The position numbers and the translations under genes are program-made. Below are positions 40,961-51,200 of a stretch of 64,000 nt of DNA, piece by piece. The first letter of the stretch is position 1. Each line of letters opens with the position of its first letter. A model generated the notes under the pieces. The model was not told the origin of the DNA, did not search any database, and saw nothing but the letters and a program-made list of their open reading frames with translations. Source of the stretch: Notamacropus eugenii (taxonomy: Eukaryota > Chordata > Mammalia > Diprotodontia > Macropodidae); the NCBI RefSeq assembly GCF_028372415.1, contig NC_092879.1, forward strand, positions 98,514,857 through 98,578,856. Reading direction: 5' to 3'.

Positions 40961-42261
40961 GGCCCTGGAACCCACTTGGCTATATGTGTGATGGTGGGTA
41001 GGTGGTGGATAAGGGAGAGGGAAGAGTAGAGACTGATGGGAGGGCTCTGGCCTAGGTGCCAGCCGCATAGACAGGGCAGCAACGAGGAGGGGCAGGGGAA
41101 TGGGAAGTGGGGAAGGAGATGATGAGGACAATTTGGAATTCATTGTTTGCTTCTGGTCCTTCCCAGGGCAGAGCCATTTGACACATTTGGGTCCTGGCTG
41201 GAGGCCCAGCACAGAGCAGGTATCCCAGAACCATGGGCTGAATTAATAACAGGCTGTCGGTGCCTTTTCCTTGGTTAACAACAACACTAGCTCCCATTTC
41301 TCTAGCTACGTTTGACATCATCGGTATAATGACATTATATAATTCTTCTAATAACATTTTACATGTTTCACAAACTTCTAGACTTGGCTCTTCTATCACA
41401 TTCGGGGCTAAAGGGGCATTCTGAGCTTGTTCACTTTTAGTCCTTCCCAGAAAGTGACAGCTTTACTGTCTCCAGGAAAGATGTGGTCATTTGCTCCACT
41501 TGAATTTGACTGGAAATTGTGATTACTTTAGACACAGGTTAAATAATACATGAATCTGATGTCAGACTGAAGGCCCCTGCAGGGCAGAGGACAGACCTCT
41601 GTGCTGCTCTTAATCAGCCTCTAGACTTTCCAGAAAATCTGATTATCTAGTCAGAATCAGTACTGTCTGGCTCCCCCATACAGATGAAACTGATCGACAA
41701 GATAAGAGCCAAACCATTCATGTTCCCATTTCCATCGTGAAGGCTGGAGAGAGGACAACCCCACTGGCTCATTCACAGGCCAATCTGAGGGGCGGCCAAA
41801 GCAAAGTCACAGAATGGTAGAGCTGGAAGACCACCTGAGGGAGCATGGGATCCAACCCCTAGCCCAGAGTCCACTGGGACAGGACTCTCTCCTCATCAGT
41901 GGAAATGAACGCCCTGTCCTTCCTGACAGGCTGATGGAGCTAGGGAGAGGTCTTCTGTTCTTAGCCAGTCCCCTTTGGGCCACGCATCAAGCTTCCAGAA
42001 AGAAGATGGAAAAGGCTAACCCCACTCCAGGCTGCTGACAGAAAAGGCTGGGAAGCCAGCAACCTGAAGCGGGGTTGGCCTTGAAGCTGGGAGCCAGAAA
42101 CATCCTAAGCAGTGCAACAGTTACAGAGTTGAAGCTTTATATGTCCTGGGACTCCTCCTGAAAAGTCTCAAAAGGCCCTGGTGAAGGTTGGAGCACTCTT
42201 ACCTCCCAGGTACTCAGCAGAGTTGGGACTAGAAAGTCTTCCTGAGTTCCAATGCCAGGAC

Positions 42262-42365
42262 GGAAGGAAGGAAAGAAGGAAGGAAGGAAGGAAGGAAGGA
42301 AGGAAGGAAGGAAGGAAGGAAGGAAGGAAGGAAGGAAGGAAGGAAGGAAGGAAGGAAGGAAGGAA
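42262..42365 (+). repeat. (GGAA)26 tetranucleotide microsatellite
   Basis: About 104 bases of GGAA with a single GAAA interruption near the left end. It directly adjoins a reverse SINE at 42370-42600 that begins 'TAGCTGATATTTATAAAAGG'. Confidence 0.95.
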
Positions 42366-42369
42366 CTTA

Positions 42370-43110
42370 TAGCTGATATTTATAAAAGGCTTTAAGGTTT
42401 ACAAAGCACTTGAAATACACAATCTCCTTTGATCATCAAAACACTCCTGGGAGATATTGGGGGGAGGGAGGATGGTCCAGGTCTCTGATCTTGTTTGCAT
42501 GGGGCACTAACCTGCCCAAGGTCACAAAGCCTGTAAAAGGACAAAATTCAAACCCAGATTCCCCCCTGACTCCAAGTGCAATGACCTTCTACCCTACCAC
42601 ACTGTCAGAGGGAGGGGGAGTAGACATTGACTTCTTTAGTGCCACTTTCCCTCTGGTGTCTTTGTCTTTTCTTTGTGGCATCTCCCCTCAATGGGCACAT
42701 CTCTTCAGGATGATCTTCTCATCCTGCCACCCAGGATCAGTCAGCCCCGTGCTCTTTGTTCCTCCTCAGACTTACTGGTCTCATTCCCTTCTTGGCCAGG
42801 TTCTGTCTTCCTGCCAAAGCTACAATGCTCAGAGCTCCTGCCCAGTATCAATGCTCACTCCATGCCTGGATCCCAAAGGGACAGGATTTTTCCCAACCTT
42901 CCCCATGGTAGCTCATTTCTTGGAGATGTAGGGAGGTATCTGGGGGGCTTGGATTAAAAAGACCTCACTCAGGGTGGTGCCTTCGCTTTCACTGTGTGCC
43001 CTCAGACAATCCTCTTCCCGTCTCCAGGGCTCAGTTGTCTCTTCTGTAAAATAAGGGGTTGGACTAGATGTCTTCCAAGGTCCCTTCCAGCTTTAACCTT
43101 CCAACCTGGG
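42370..43110. mobile_element. Reverse SINE (42370-42600) and forward MIR (42950-43110)
   Basis: The first has 'CCCAAGGTCACAAAGCC' and 'AAATTCAAACCCAGATTC'. The second has 'GGGCTCAGTTGTCTCTTCTG' and 'TAAAATAAGGGGTTGGACTA'. Bases 42600-42950 show nothing clear. Confidence 0.75.
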
Positions 43111-43904
43111 ACACCGATGGTGAGCCGCCAAAGGAGACACTGGAAGCCCAAACTTCTTGAATGTTAGCACTGGGTGGAAAGAGGGATGCCAGGTGCAAAT
43201 CGTGACCATGTTGGTGTAAGCGAGCTGGAGAAGGTGGAGGTTATTGCTGAGGAAGTGGGTGGTCGTCAACATGAATACTGAAGTCCTCGAAGAGGATGGC
43301 AGTGGAAGGGACAGAGGAGGATTGTGAGCCAAGTACTAAAGGCAGTGAACAATTTGGGATGATGACCTGGAGGTCAGTAAATGACAGTAATATGGATGGA
43401 GAAAGGGTGGCACTAGACTGTACGTGAAAGAAGGAAGGTCAATCAGGGATGGAGCGATGGCCTTGGAGGGGCAATGGGCAGCCGGTTGCCTATCCTCCTG
43501 GCCCTGGGAGTGGGGGCAGCGCCCTGACCACCAGTGGAGAGACTTGCAAAGGATGCAGTGTGTGCAGGAAAGAGCGAGATCTCTGGTAGGTGGGAAGAAC
43601 TCCGTTTGTAGATGTCCCAATGGCCCTGCTTGGTTCTGATTTCCCCCCTCAGGCCTACCAGTCCTGCTAATTGTGGGAGTGAGGAGAGTTAGCCTCCTGC
43701 CTCCCAGGGCTTTCCCCATCATCATCACAGCAGGCAACATGAAGACTACAGTGCTGCCACCTTTCCTGATTCAAGGCCTGGTCCTGGAACACCTGGGATA
43801 CTGTGGCTTCTACCAGCCTCCTTGTTTTAGTTCTGCAAATCAGCATGGACCCTTCCAGAAGGTACCGGGCTAATGGCTGGGGCCAATTAAAGGTCTCTGG
43901 CAGA

Positions 43905-44570
43905 TCTCATTTTATAGAATCAGAACCTACTCCCCAGCTGGAAGGGACCTTGGAGAGTATCATGATCCTACCACCTTGTTTTACAGATAAAGAAACTGAG
44001 ACCTGACAAGAAAGCACATTATTAAGTGCCTACTGTTTACAAAAGGATAGTCCCTGCCCCCCGGGAGCTGTTCACATTATACTTAGGAAGGGGAGTGAGA
44101 TACAACATGTTAATGAGGATGATACCAGGTGGGGTTAGCAAGGGCAAACACCAGAGCCCCAGGACCATCCTGCTGCCACACCCAGCTGCCATCCTCATTG
44201 GTCTGTGGCCCACCACCCAAGGAGCCACGTTTTCTGAATTCCTGAGGTCATCAGCAAGGGCTTTTCCCTCATCAGTGATGTGCCGCAAATAGTTCCCACT
44301 GTCTAACCCTGGTCTGACCAGACAAGGCGGTCAGATCTAGGGCTAGACTGATATATGACAACACCCGGCTGACTTCTAGTTACTGACCAGCTTGAGGTCA
44401 CAGGATGAGCCATGTGCAGAAGTGGAGCTTTGAAGGTTGCCAAGTCCAAGCCCTTCAATTTACACATGAGGAAACTGAGGCCCACGGTCACCCAGTAAAT
44501 GGCCAAGTCAGAATTGGAACCCAACTCCTCTGAATTCAAATCTCGTATTCTTTCAGATACACAGGAACGA
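43905..44570 (-). mobile_element. Two reverse MIR-like fragments
   Basis: Bases 43915-44010 contain 'AGATAAAGAAACTGAGACC'. Bases 44430-44550 contain 'ACACATGAGGAAACTGAGGC' and 'CAGAATTGGAACCCAACTCC'. Bases 43110-43900 and 44570-45090 have no supported gene. Confidence 0.7.
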
Positions 44571-45089
44571 GTGGAAATGAGCCATGTGCTAGCCAGTGAG
44601 TATAACTACCAGGGGTAGCCAGCTAGGAGTACAAGCCAGCCACAAGGGCCATACAACACCACACAAAGCCTGATTCCTGATTCTCAGATACACAGAGGGC
44701 CCTGGAAGGTGAGGAGTACAAAGGAGAAGTTGAGTCAGCAGCTCTTCCATGAAAGAACAGATGCTTGAGCTCCCAATGTCCCATCTGTTCCCCTTGTCCC
44801 CTCCCCACCCCCCCTCCCCAGCTGCCCAGGAGAGGTTGCTCTAGCCCTAGCCCTCTAAGTACTGATACTACTGGGGTGGGAGGGGGTCACCATGGCCGAT
44901 TCCCACTGGCTGGAGGAGACCAGAGAAGGCTGTGTGGGACCCAGCCAGGGGCTTTATCACTATTCCAAGATGATAAAATCTAGCTTGGCCTTGCACAAGA
45001 CTTCTGCAGAACCAGTGGGTGGCCAGGGAGCAAGAGCTGGAGAGGCAATTTCAGGGAAACAGGAACTTAAGGAAAAGAGGAAGTCTCCC

Positions 45090-45560
45090 CCAGGCCTCAG
45101 CTGCCTTCTCACCCTGGAAGATCCTCTCTGCCCTACCCCACCAGCCCTCTCTTCCTGTGGGTGCTCAAGTGCCTCCTGGAGTCCAGGCAGCCATCCTTCC
45201 GTTCTCCGCGGGCCCCGCTTGCGAATCTCTGGACTTCTTCCCCAGCCCCCTGCTTTTCAGTTCCCCCTTTAGAATGTAAGCTTCTTTGGGGGTGGGGGCA
45301 GTCTCCTTATCTGCCTGTATTTATATTTGTCTTAACATGGGGTAGGGCTGGGCACACAGCAACACTTAAAGGCTTCTTGCCTTGACTTATGTGACTGAGT
45401 TTGAACCCGCCTCAGATATTTGCTAGCTGTGGGATCCTGAATATGGCAAAGAACTTCTCTGAGGGTCAGTTTCTCCCTCTGTAAAATGGGGCCAGTCAGA
45501 GCACTTCGCTCACAGGGTTGCCATGAGGGCCAAAGGAGCTAATATATGACAAGCCCTTGG
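45090..45560 (+). mobile_element. L2 tail followed by MIR
   Basis: Bases 45090-45385 form an L2 3' end ('AGAATGTAAGCTTCTTTGGG', 'GGGCTGGGCACACAGCAAC'). Bases 45390-45560 are a forward MIR ('GGGTCAGTTTCTCCCTCTGT'). Confidence 0.75.
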
Positions 45561-45828
45561 CACTCTTACTGTGCTCTAGAGTGGTGAGCTAGGATTAGCA
45601 CACCAAAAAGAAGTTAAGTCAGTAGGTCTTTTTAGCCCCTCATGCTGTCTTCCATCCCCATTTTAGCAACATAATATCAGAGGGAAAAGGCGGGAGGGGG
45701 GGGGGGGAATCATATAAGGAAACAAGGCCTTTGATTCCCTTTCATTTTCGCTTTCCCAAATGCCTCCCCTGCTAGCCCCTAGAACTGAGGAAGCTCAAGG
45801 ATAAAGACATGGCCGCTTGCTTTCTTAC

Positions 45829-45882
45829 CCGGTTCTTTGGGTCTCCTGGTCTGTGGTCTAAAGTGCTGAGCGTCTCCAGCCC
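45829..45882 (-). other. Candidate 54-nt exon, unidentified
   Basis: On the minus strand the acceptor TTTCCTTCTCTTCCAG and the donor CGG|GTAAGA enclose exactly 18 codons in phase 0, GLETLSTLDHRPGDPKNR. A second frame is also open. The splice signals are strong but the exon is short, so this may be chance. No family recognised. Confidence 0.28.
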
Positions 45883-46199
45883 CTGGAAGAGAAGGAAACA
45901 CCGAAAGAATTCAGCAAGCCTCCCGTGTGCCACCACACGATGTCAGTGTTGTCCAGGGCTCGGAGAGTTGGGCCGGATGAGACAAGACACCAGACTTGGT
46001 TTTTGAAGGAAGGCCACACAAGCAGCAGGAAGCTGGAAGCCAAGCATCTGTGCCAGAGGTCCAAGAGCCACTGGCAGTGCCAACGGGAGGCATGGCATCT
46101 GGACTGTATAGTGATGGGAGTGTTGAGGGGCTCTGAAGGAAGGCATGGTTCCCTCTGAAATGGGACCAAGTAAGGAGGGAGATCTGCCCTGGGCAGGCA

Positions 46200-46335
46200 G
46201 GCATTTAACCTCTCTCAGACTCCATTTGCTCATTTGTAAAATGGACGCACGAATAGCAGTTACTTCCCAGGGTTGTTAGGAGAATCAAATAAGGTAAATA
46301 GGGTAATGTGTCTTAAAAGATTAGAAATGCATGCT
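46200..46335 (+). mobile_element. MIR SINE fragment
   Basis: 'CATTTAACCTCTCTCAGACT', 'CATTTGTAAAATGGACG' and 'CCCAGGGTTGTTAGGAGAAT'. Confidence 0.8.
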
Positions 46336-46679
46336 GCTCTCATCACCAGTATCACCATCACCATTGGCATCATTCCTCACTGGGTCTTGAGCAAAGGAAG
46401 GATAGGCTGGAGTTGATGAGCCCAGCAACCCCCTCCAGGCTAAACTCAAGATCCAAGGCAGATCCATGTAAATGTCAGCTGAGATGATGCCCAGAAGAGG
46501 AAAGGGGGAGAAGAGCAATGAGTTCTGGGAGAGTTCAGGGCCATGACCTGGAAACTATCATTTCTAGGCTTCTGTATTTGCCCCCTTTACTTTCCCAGAG
46601 AAAGTTCCCTTGGGGTGAATTCCCATTGTTGTGAGATAGGTGTTCAGTTCAGGCCATCGCAGGAGGTCAGTGAGTCTCT

Positions 46680-46890
46680 AAAGCAGGCATCTTTATGTTA
46701 GTGTGGCACAGACCCCTAGGACAGCCCAGTGAAGAAGTGTGTGGATGAACCCCCTTTCCTACTAAATTTCTGTGGCTTAGGTTCATAGGGGAGGGAAAGG
46801 CTCATGTTGAGTAGGGAAAATAAAAATGTGATTTCTTCCCATCTAAGTTCCCAGAACCCCTGGAGCCCCAGGTTACGAAGTTTGGCTCCA
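46680..46890 (+). mobile_element. Short DNA-transposon-like repeat, relative of 17586-17785
   Basis: It has 'GTGGCACAGACCCCTAGGAC' and, near the right end, 'CATCTAAGTTCCCAGAACCC' before CTGG. Order and wording match the family at 17586, but both copies are diverged. Confidence 0.45.
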
Positions 46891-47029
46891 GGGGCCACAT
46901 GCTCCTCTTACAGTGAGGGCCAGGGAAAGGCCTGAGAAGGGATAAGTGGCAGGACTGGGTCCTGCCTCAAGAGCTCTGGAAGGTCATTGGAGGCCTTTCC
47001 TCTGGACCAGGCCCCCATCAGGTGGAGCT

Positions 47030-47391
47030 GATGGAGGTAGCACAAGGATTATTGTAACCGTTTTACAGAAGACACCTTGGAGGCTCAGAGAGCACAAGGG
47101 ACCCATTCAGGGGCACAGAGTCATTAAGTAGCAGAGGCTAAATTCAAACTCAGGAGCATGAGTTATAGCTACTATTCATTAATGCTCAGGACCTGTGTCT
47201 GAATGGAGCTGTCCAGAGGCTCTTGAGCCCTTGGTGACCAAGGGTTGGAATTTGTCACAATTGAGAACCAGACGTTTAAGAACTCAGAGCTAGAGGGTGT
47301 CCTTCTCAAAGGCCTTTGCTCACCATATTCTAATGAGGCAGGCATCACCATCCCATTTTTACAGTGTGAGGAAGGTTTGAAAGGGTTAGGG

Positions 47392-47436
<45 letters not shown>
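47030..47436. repeat. Reverse MIR remnants and a (CA)21 microsatellite
   Basis: Bases 47040-47165 and 47300-47390 are decayed reverse MIR. Bases 47394-47436 are pure AC/CA, preceded by GGGTTAGGGTTA, a one-and-a-half-unit telomere-like motif. Confidence 0.75.
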
Positions 47437-47437
<1 letters not shown>

Positions 47438-47949
47438 CTCCATTGACTTCCTCCATTGGCCTAGTTTTGGGGGGGGGCCTTGGAATAAATGCCTCCTGGG
47501 AGGGCAGGACTTAGTGGGCCTGTGAAATGGAAGACCTTGCCAGCATTAGGAGGGCTGGGAATTTGGGGGAAGGTGGGAAAGGATGGCCAAGATGTGGACC
47601 CAGACATCTAGAAGACTAGCCTGGCCAGGCTGGCCCAAGGGGTCTGGCCAGCACTGCAGTGCCTGGTCCTTGGCTCAGGGGATGAGATCCCAACCACAAA
47701 GGCCCTCCTCGGCTGGTTTTTGTGGTAAGTTTGGCATAGGGGGCAATTAAACCGACCTCACAGTCAGGGGCCCAGCTGCCCCCCTGGCCCATAGCAATAT
47801 TGTACCTTGAAAACCTTCATTTTTCTGTTTCTCAGCTCTGCTACTTTCAACCTGTCTGCCCCCTCCATCTCCTCAGTTCCCTGGGGCTCAGTTTCCTCCT
47901 CCTGTCAAATGAGGAGGTTGATCCCTTCCCAGTCGTGGGGAAGGGGTGT

Positions 47950-48209
47950 GGGAGGGGGGACACCTTCCCAAGCTGCCCCACCCTCACGGCGGCGCTCGCG
48001 GGGGATCCCGGGGTGGGGGGGTAAGTTAGGGCGCGAACGGCCGGAGGGCCCTCTCGGGGTCGCCGCGTGATTGGCTGGCGGAAGGCAGGGGCGTGGCCTC
48101 GGGTTTTAATTTGCGGCGCCGGCTCCGCGGCCGCAGCGGTCCCCTGCGAGGCCGGGCCAAGCGAGCGCGCATCCTGCAGACGGTGTCGGCCGCACCTCCA
48201 TCCATCCCC
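47950..48209 (+). promoter_or_regulatory. CpG-island promoter of the RGCC-like gene
   Basis: A short GC- and CpG-rich island just before the start codon at 48210. Visible elements are an inverted CCAAT box (GATTGGCT, 48069-48076), a GC/KLF-type box (AGGGGCGTGGCC, 48087-48098) and an AT-rich TTTTAATTT at 48104-48112, about 100 bp before the ATG. Transcription probably starts between 48120 and 48170. Confidence 0.7.
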
Positions 48210-48237
48210 ATGGCTTCGCAAGGCGTGGACCCGAGAG
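48210..48237 (+). CDS. RGCC-like exon 1 (coding part)
   Basis: ATG lies in the context CCATCCCCATGG. It encodes MASQGVDPR and the first base of a Gly codon, followed by the donor GAG|GTTAGT. The ATG is in the CpG island and in frame with exon 2. A fallback ATG (MGDDELH) exists at the start of exon 2 if exon 1 is not used. Confidence 0.8.
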
Positions 48238-51200
48238 GTTAGTGAGGCCCCCGGCCGCAGCCCCCAAGGGCGCTGCCTTTTGGGGAGCGGCTGGCATTTG
48301 GAAGGGGACTGTCCGGCCCCTCGGCTCCTTCAGCCCGGGCTGCCACCACCGCCCAGGCTGGGAGGGGCTCTCCCCCAAAACCATCCCCGCCACCTTCATC
48401 CAAGCGCCCTCCTGACAAAGGCATCTAAGAAAGGGCTGCCCCACTTTCAGGAGCCCGCTTAAACGGAGCCTTTAGGGGTACGTGGGAGCCTAGGAGTGGA
48501 AAGAGAAGAAAGCCGGGAGGAACGTTCTGTTTCCCCAGCGCGTTTGGTGGTAGCGCAGCAACTTCGAATGTTGGAGTTGGAAGGATCTTTAGAGATCACG
48601 GAGTGCAACCCCCCCATTTTATGGCAGAGGGATGAGGGGAAGGAGTCCAGGCCAGAGGAGCTGAGGGCCTGGCCTGGAGCAGCCACCCAGTGGTTAGAGG
48701 AGGGAGAAGGGAACAGATGGCAAGGGACGCACTGGGGTCTACCTTGCCAAGACTTTGCTGCTGATTGTGCTGGGAGCAGGATGGAGAGCAAGGGGAGTGG
48801 GTGATGACTTTGGGATTCGGAACCCCGGGGATGGCAGAACAGTAGGGCCCTCCATAGAGAGGGGGAGGTTTGTAAGAACTCAGCCTCGATGCCCACTGCA
48901 GCCATCCTGTGAGACTGGTAGTACAGATGTCATTCTGCTCATTTTACAGATAAGGAAACAGATTCAGACAGCCAAAGAGACTCATCTATTATCATATAGC
49001 TAATAAGTGTCTGAGCCTAGGGCAGTGGGGAGAAAGCAGCCTCAGAGTTGGGAAGCCCTGGGAAAGTCACTTAACCTCTGAGTACCTCAGACAATTCACA
49101 AAGTTGCAGGATGGGGAGAAATCTGCAGTGGGAGAGGGACCTACCTCTCAGGGAGGTCTCTATGTGATGAACTGGCCAATAGGGAGCCCAGAGGGACCTG
49201 AGGCACCTTGGAGGGCTCCATGTCGGGCACTCAAGTCCATGGGCCCTGCTGGCTCTCCTTCCCAGTATGCCCAGGTAGAGAAGGCCATCTCCCAGGCTGC
49301 ATTCCACCCCCCTAGTGAGGAGCCCAACATTCTCTTCCTAGTCTCAGTTTTCAAAATAGTGTCAAGAAGTGTCCTTTCCCAGTGGTTAAAAATGAAACAA
49401 AAGCCGTACTGAACCTTCCAGACCCACAAAGTCTGCCTTTGTTTCTTCTGACTAGATTTTTCAACTCAGCTTCTTGGTTTGTTTTGGTCTATTGGAGGAC
49501 AGGTTTGAATTTGTTCTTTTGTGCCTGGAGGTAGCTAGGTGGCTCAGTGGATAGTGCTGGACTCCAGATAATGCTCCAGAGTCAGGAGAGACCTGAGTTT
49601 GAATCCATCTTCAGACACTTACTAGCTTGTGTGACCCTGGACATTCACCTCACCCACTGTCTGCCTCAGTTTCTCCATCTGTAAAATGGGAATAATAATA
49701 GCACCTGCCTCCCAGGGTTGTGGAATTCAATTGAGATAATACTTGGCACAGAGCAGGTGCTCAATAAATGCTTGTTTTCCCCTGGAATCATTTATTTGGG
49801 GGTGTTGAGCCTGAGCCAAGCTGTGAGACTTATTTCATGGGGTATTAGAGCAGGAAGAAACTTGAGTGACTTGGCAAGAGGCTCCTAGCACTGGAGGTGG
49901 AAAGACCCATAGGGGCCATCTGGTATAGTCTTCTTGCTTTACAGAAGGGGAAAATGAGGCCCAGAGAGGAAAGAGGCAGATCTGGGATCCTGGCTATGGG
50001 ATCTCATGCCACCTCATAGGCCCATCACTACATTCCACTACTTCATCTGGGTCCATTTTCATGTTTTTTCAAAGCTTTAGGGCCCTAGATCTCCTATGTC
50101 TTTCCGCTCTGTGAGTGGCTATCAGGCACTAGGAAAGGGGCAGATCAAGTTCTCACTGAACAACTCTGATAGGGTGGGGGCAGGAGAAGAACACAGCTTT
50201 CCCATCCCCACCTCAGTTTCCTCATCTCTAAAATGGACTAGACAGCCCCTGAGGTCCCTTCCAATTTTGTATCCATGATCCTGTGAATCCAGCTAGGCAT
50301 TGAGAGCTATCAAGAAGGCAAGGCCACTACTCTGTTCTCAAAAGGGCCTAAAGTCCAGTAGGGGAGGCCAAGAGTGAGGCAAGACCTGGGGCTGGGGCCC
50401 AGATGCCAAGTCCTCTAGGAGGGCAAGACCAGGCCGAGGGGAGCACTTGAGTGGGACCTTGAAGGGAAGGTAGGAAGATACTGAGAAAGGGGAAGAGGGA
50501 GAGGGACCACAAGTTGGATCCAAGGCCCCAAGGAATGTGGGATGGGCAGGGAGGGGGCCAGCCTTACCAGAATGGAAACTGCCTGTGAAGGCTGGGTGGG
50601 AGATAAGGTTGGCCACATGTAGGGTGGGGCCATATCAGGCAGGGCAGACTGAGGACTTGGGAATAGGTGCCCACCAAGAGGAATACAAACCAGTAAAGGG
50701 TTTCTGAAAGCAGAGACTGTTGTGATAAAAGTGTTTTGGAAGGAAGGTTCATCTGGAATAAGGCACTGGAGGTGGGATGGTTCTGAGCTGTGGAGGTGGG
50801 ATGGTTCTGAGCTGTGGAGGTGGGATGGTTCTGAGTTGTGGAGGTGGGATGGTTTCGAGCAGGATGAGCTAGGCTGGGTTCCAGGGAGGATGGGACCTTA
50901 CTGAGCCCATGGTACACTGGACTAGCCCAGGCCATCATGGGATCATGCAAGAGACATGAGGAAGGAAAAGGGAACAAGATTTCATAACTTCCAGGCTAAG
51001 GTAGACAAATCAAAGTTGACTTGCCAGCTTAGTGCCTGGGAAATCGGGGTTCCCCTGAGCTGGAGCTAGAGCCAGAACAGGGGGAGTCAGTGAGTGGTGA
51101 TGAATTCATCTGGAAGCAAGTTGAGGTTGAGATGCTGAGGGAGCATCCAGGTTGGAGAGATGCTGCCCAGACCATTGGAGGTGAGGGCTGGGGCGTAGGG

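Noticed and set aside
41052-41399. Minus-strand frame of about 115 codons that looks somewhat protein-like
   Set aside because: No splice signals, no family recognised, and it overlaps decayed repeat-like sequence; it is probably chance.
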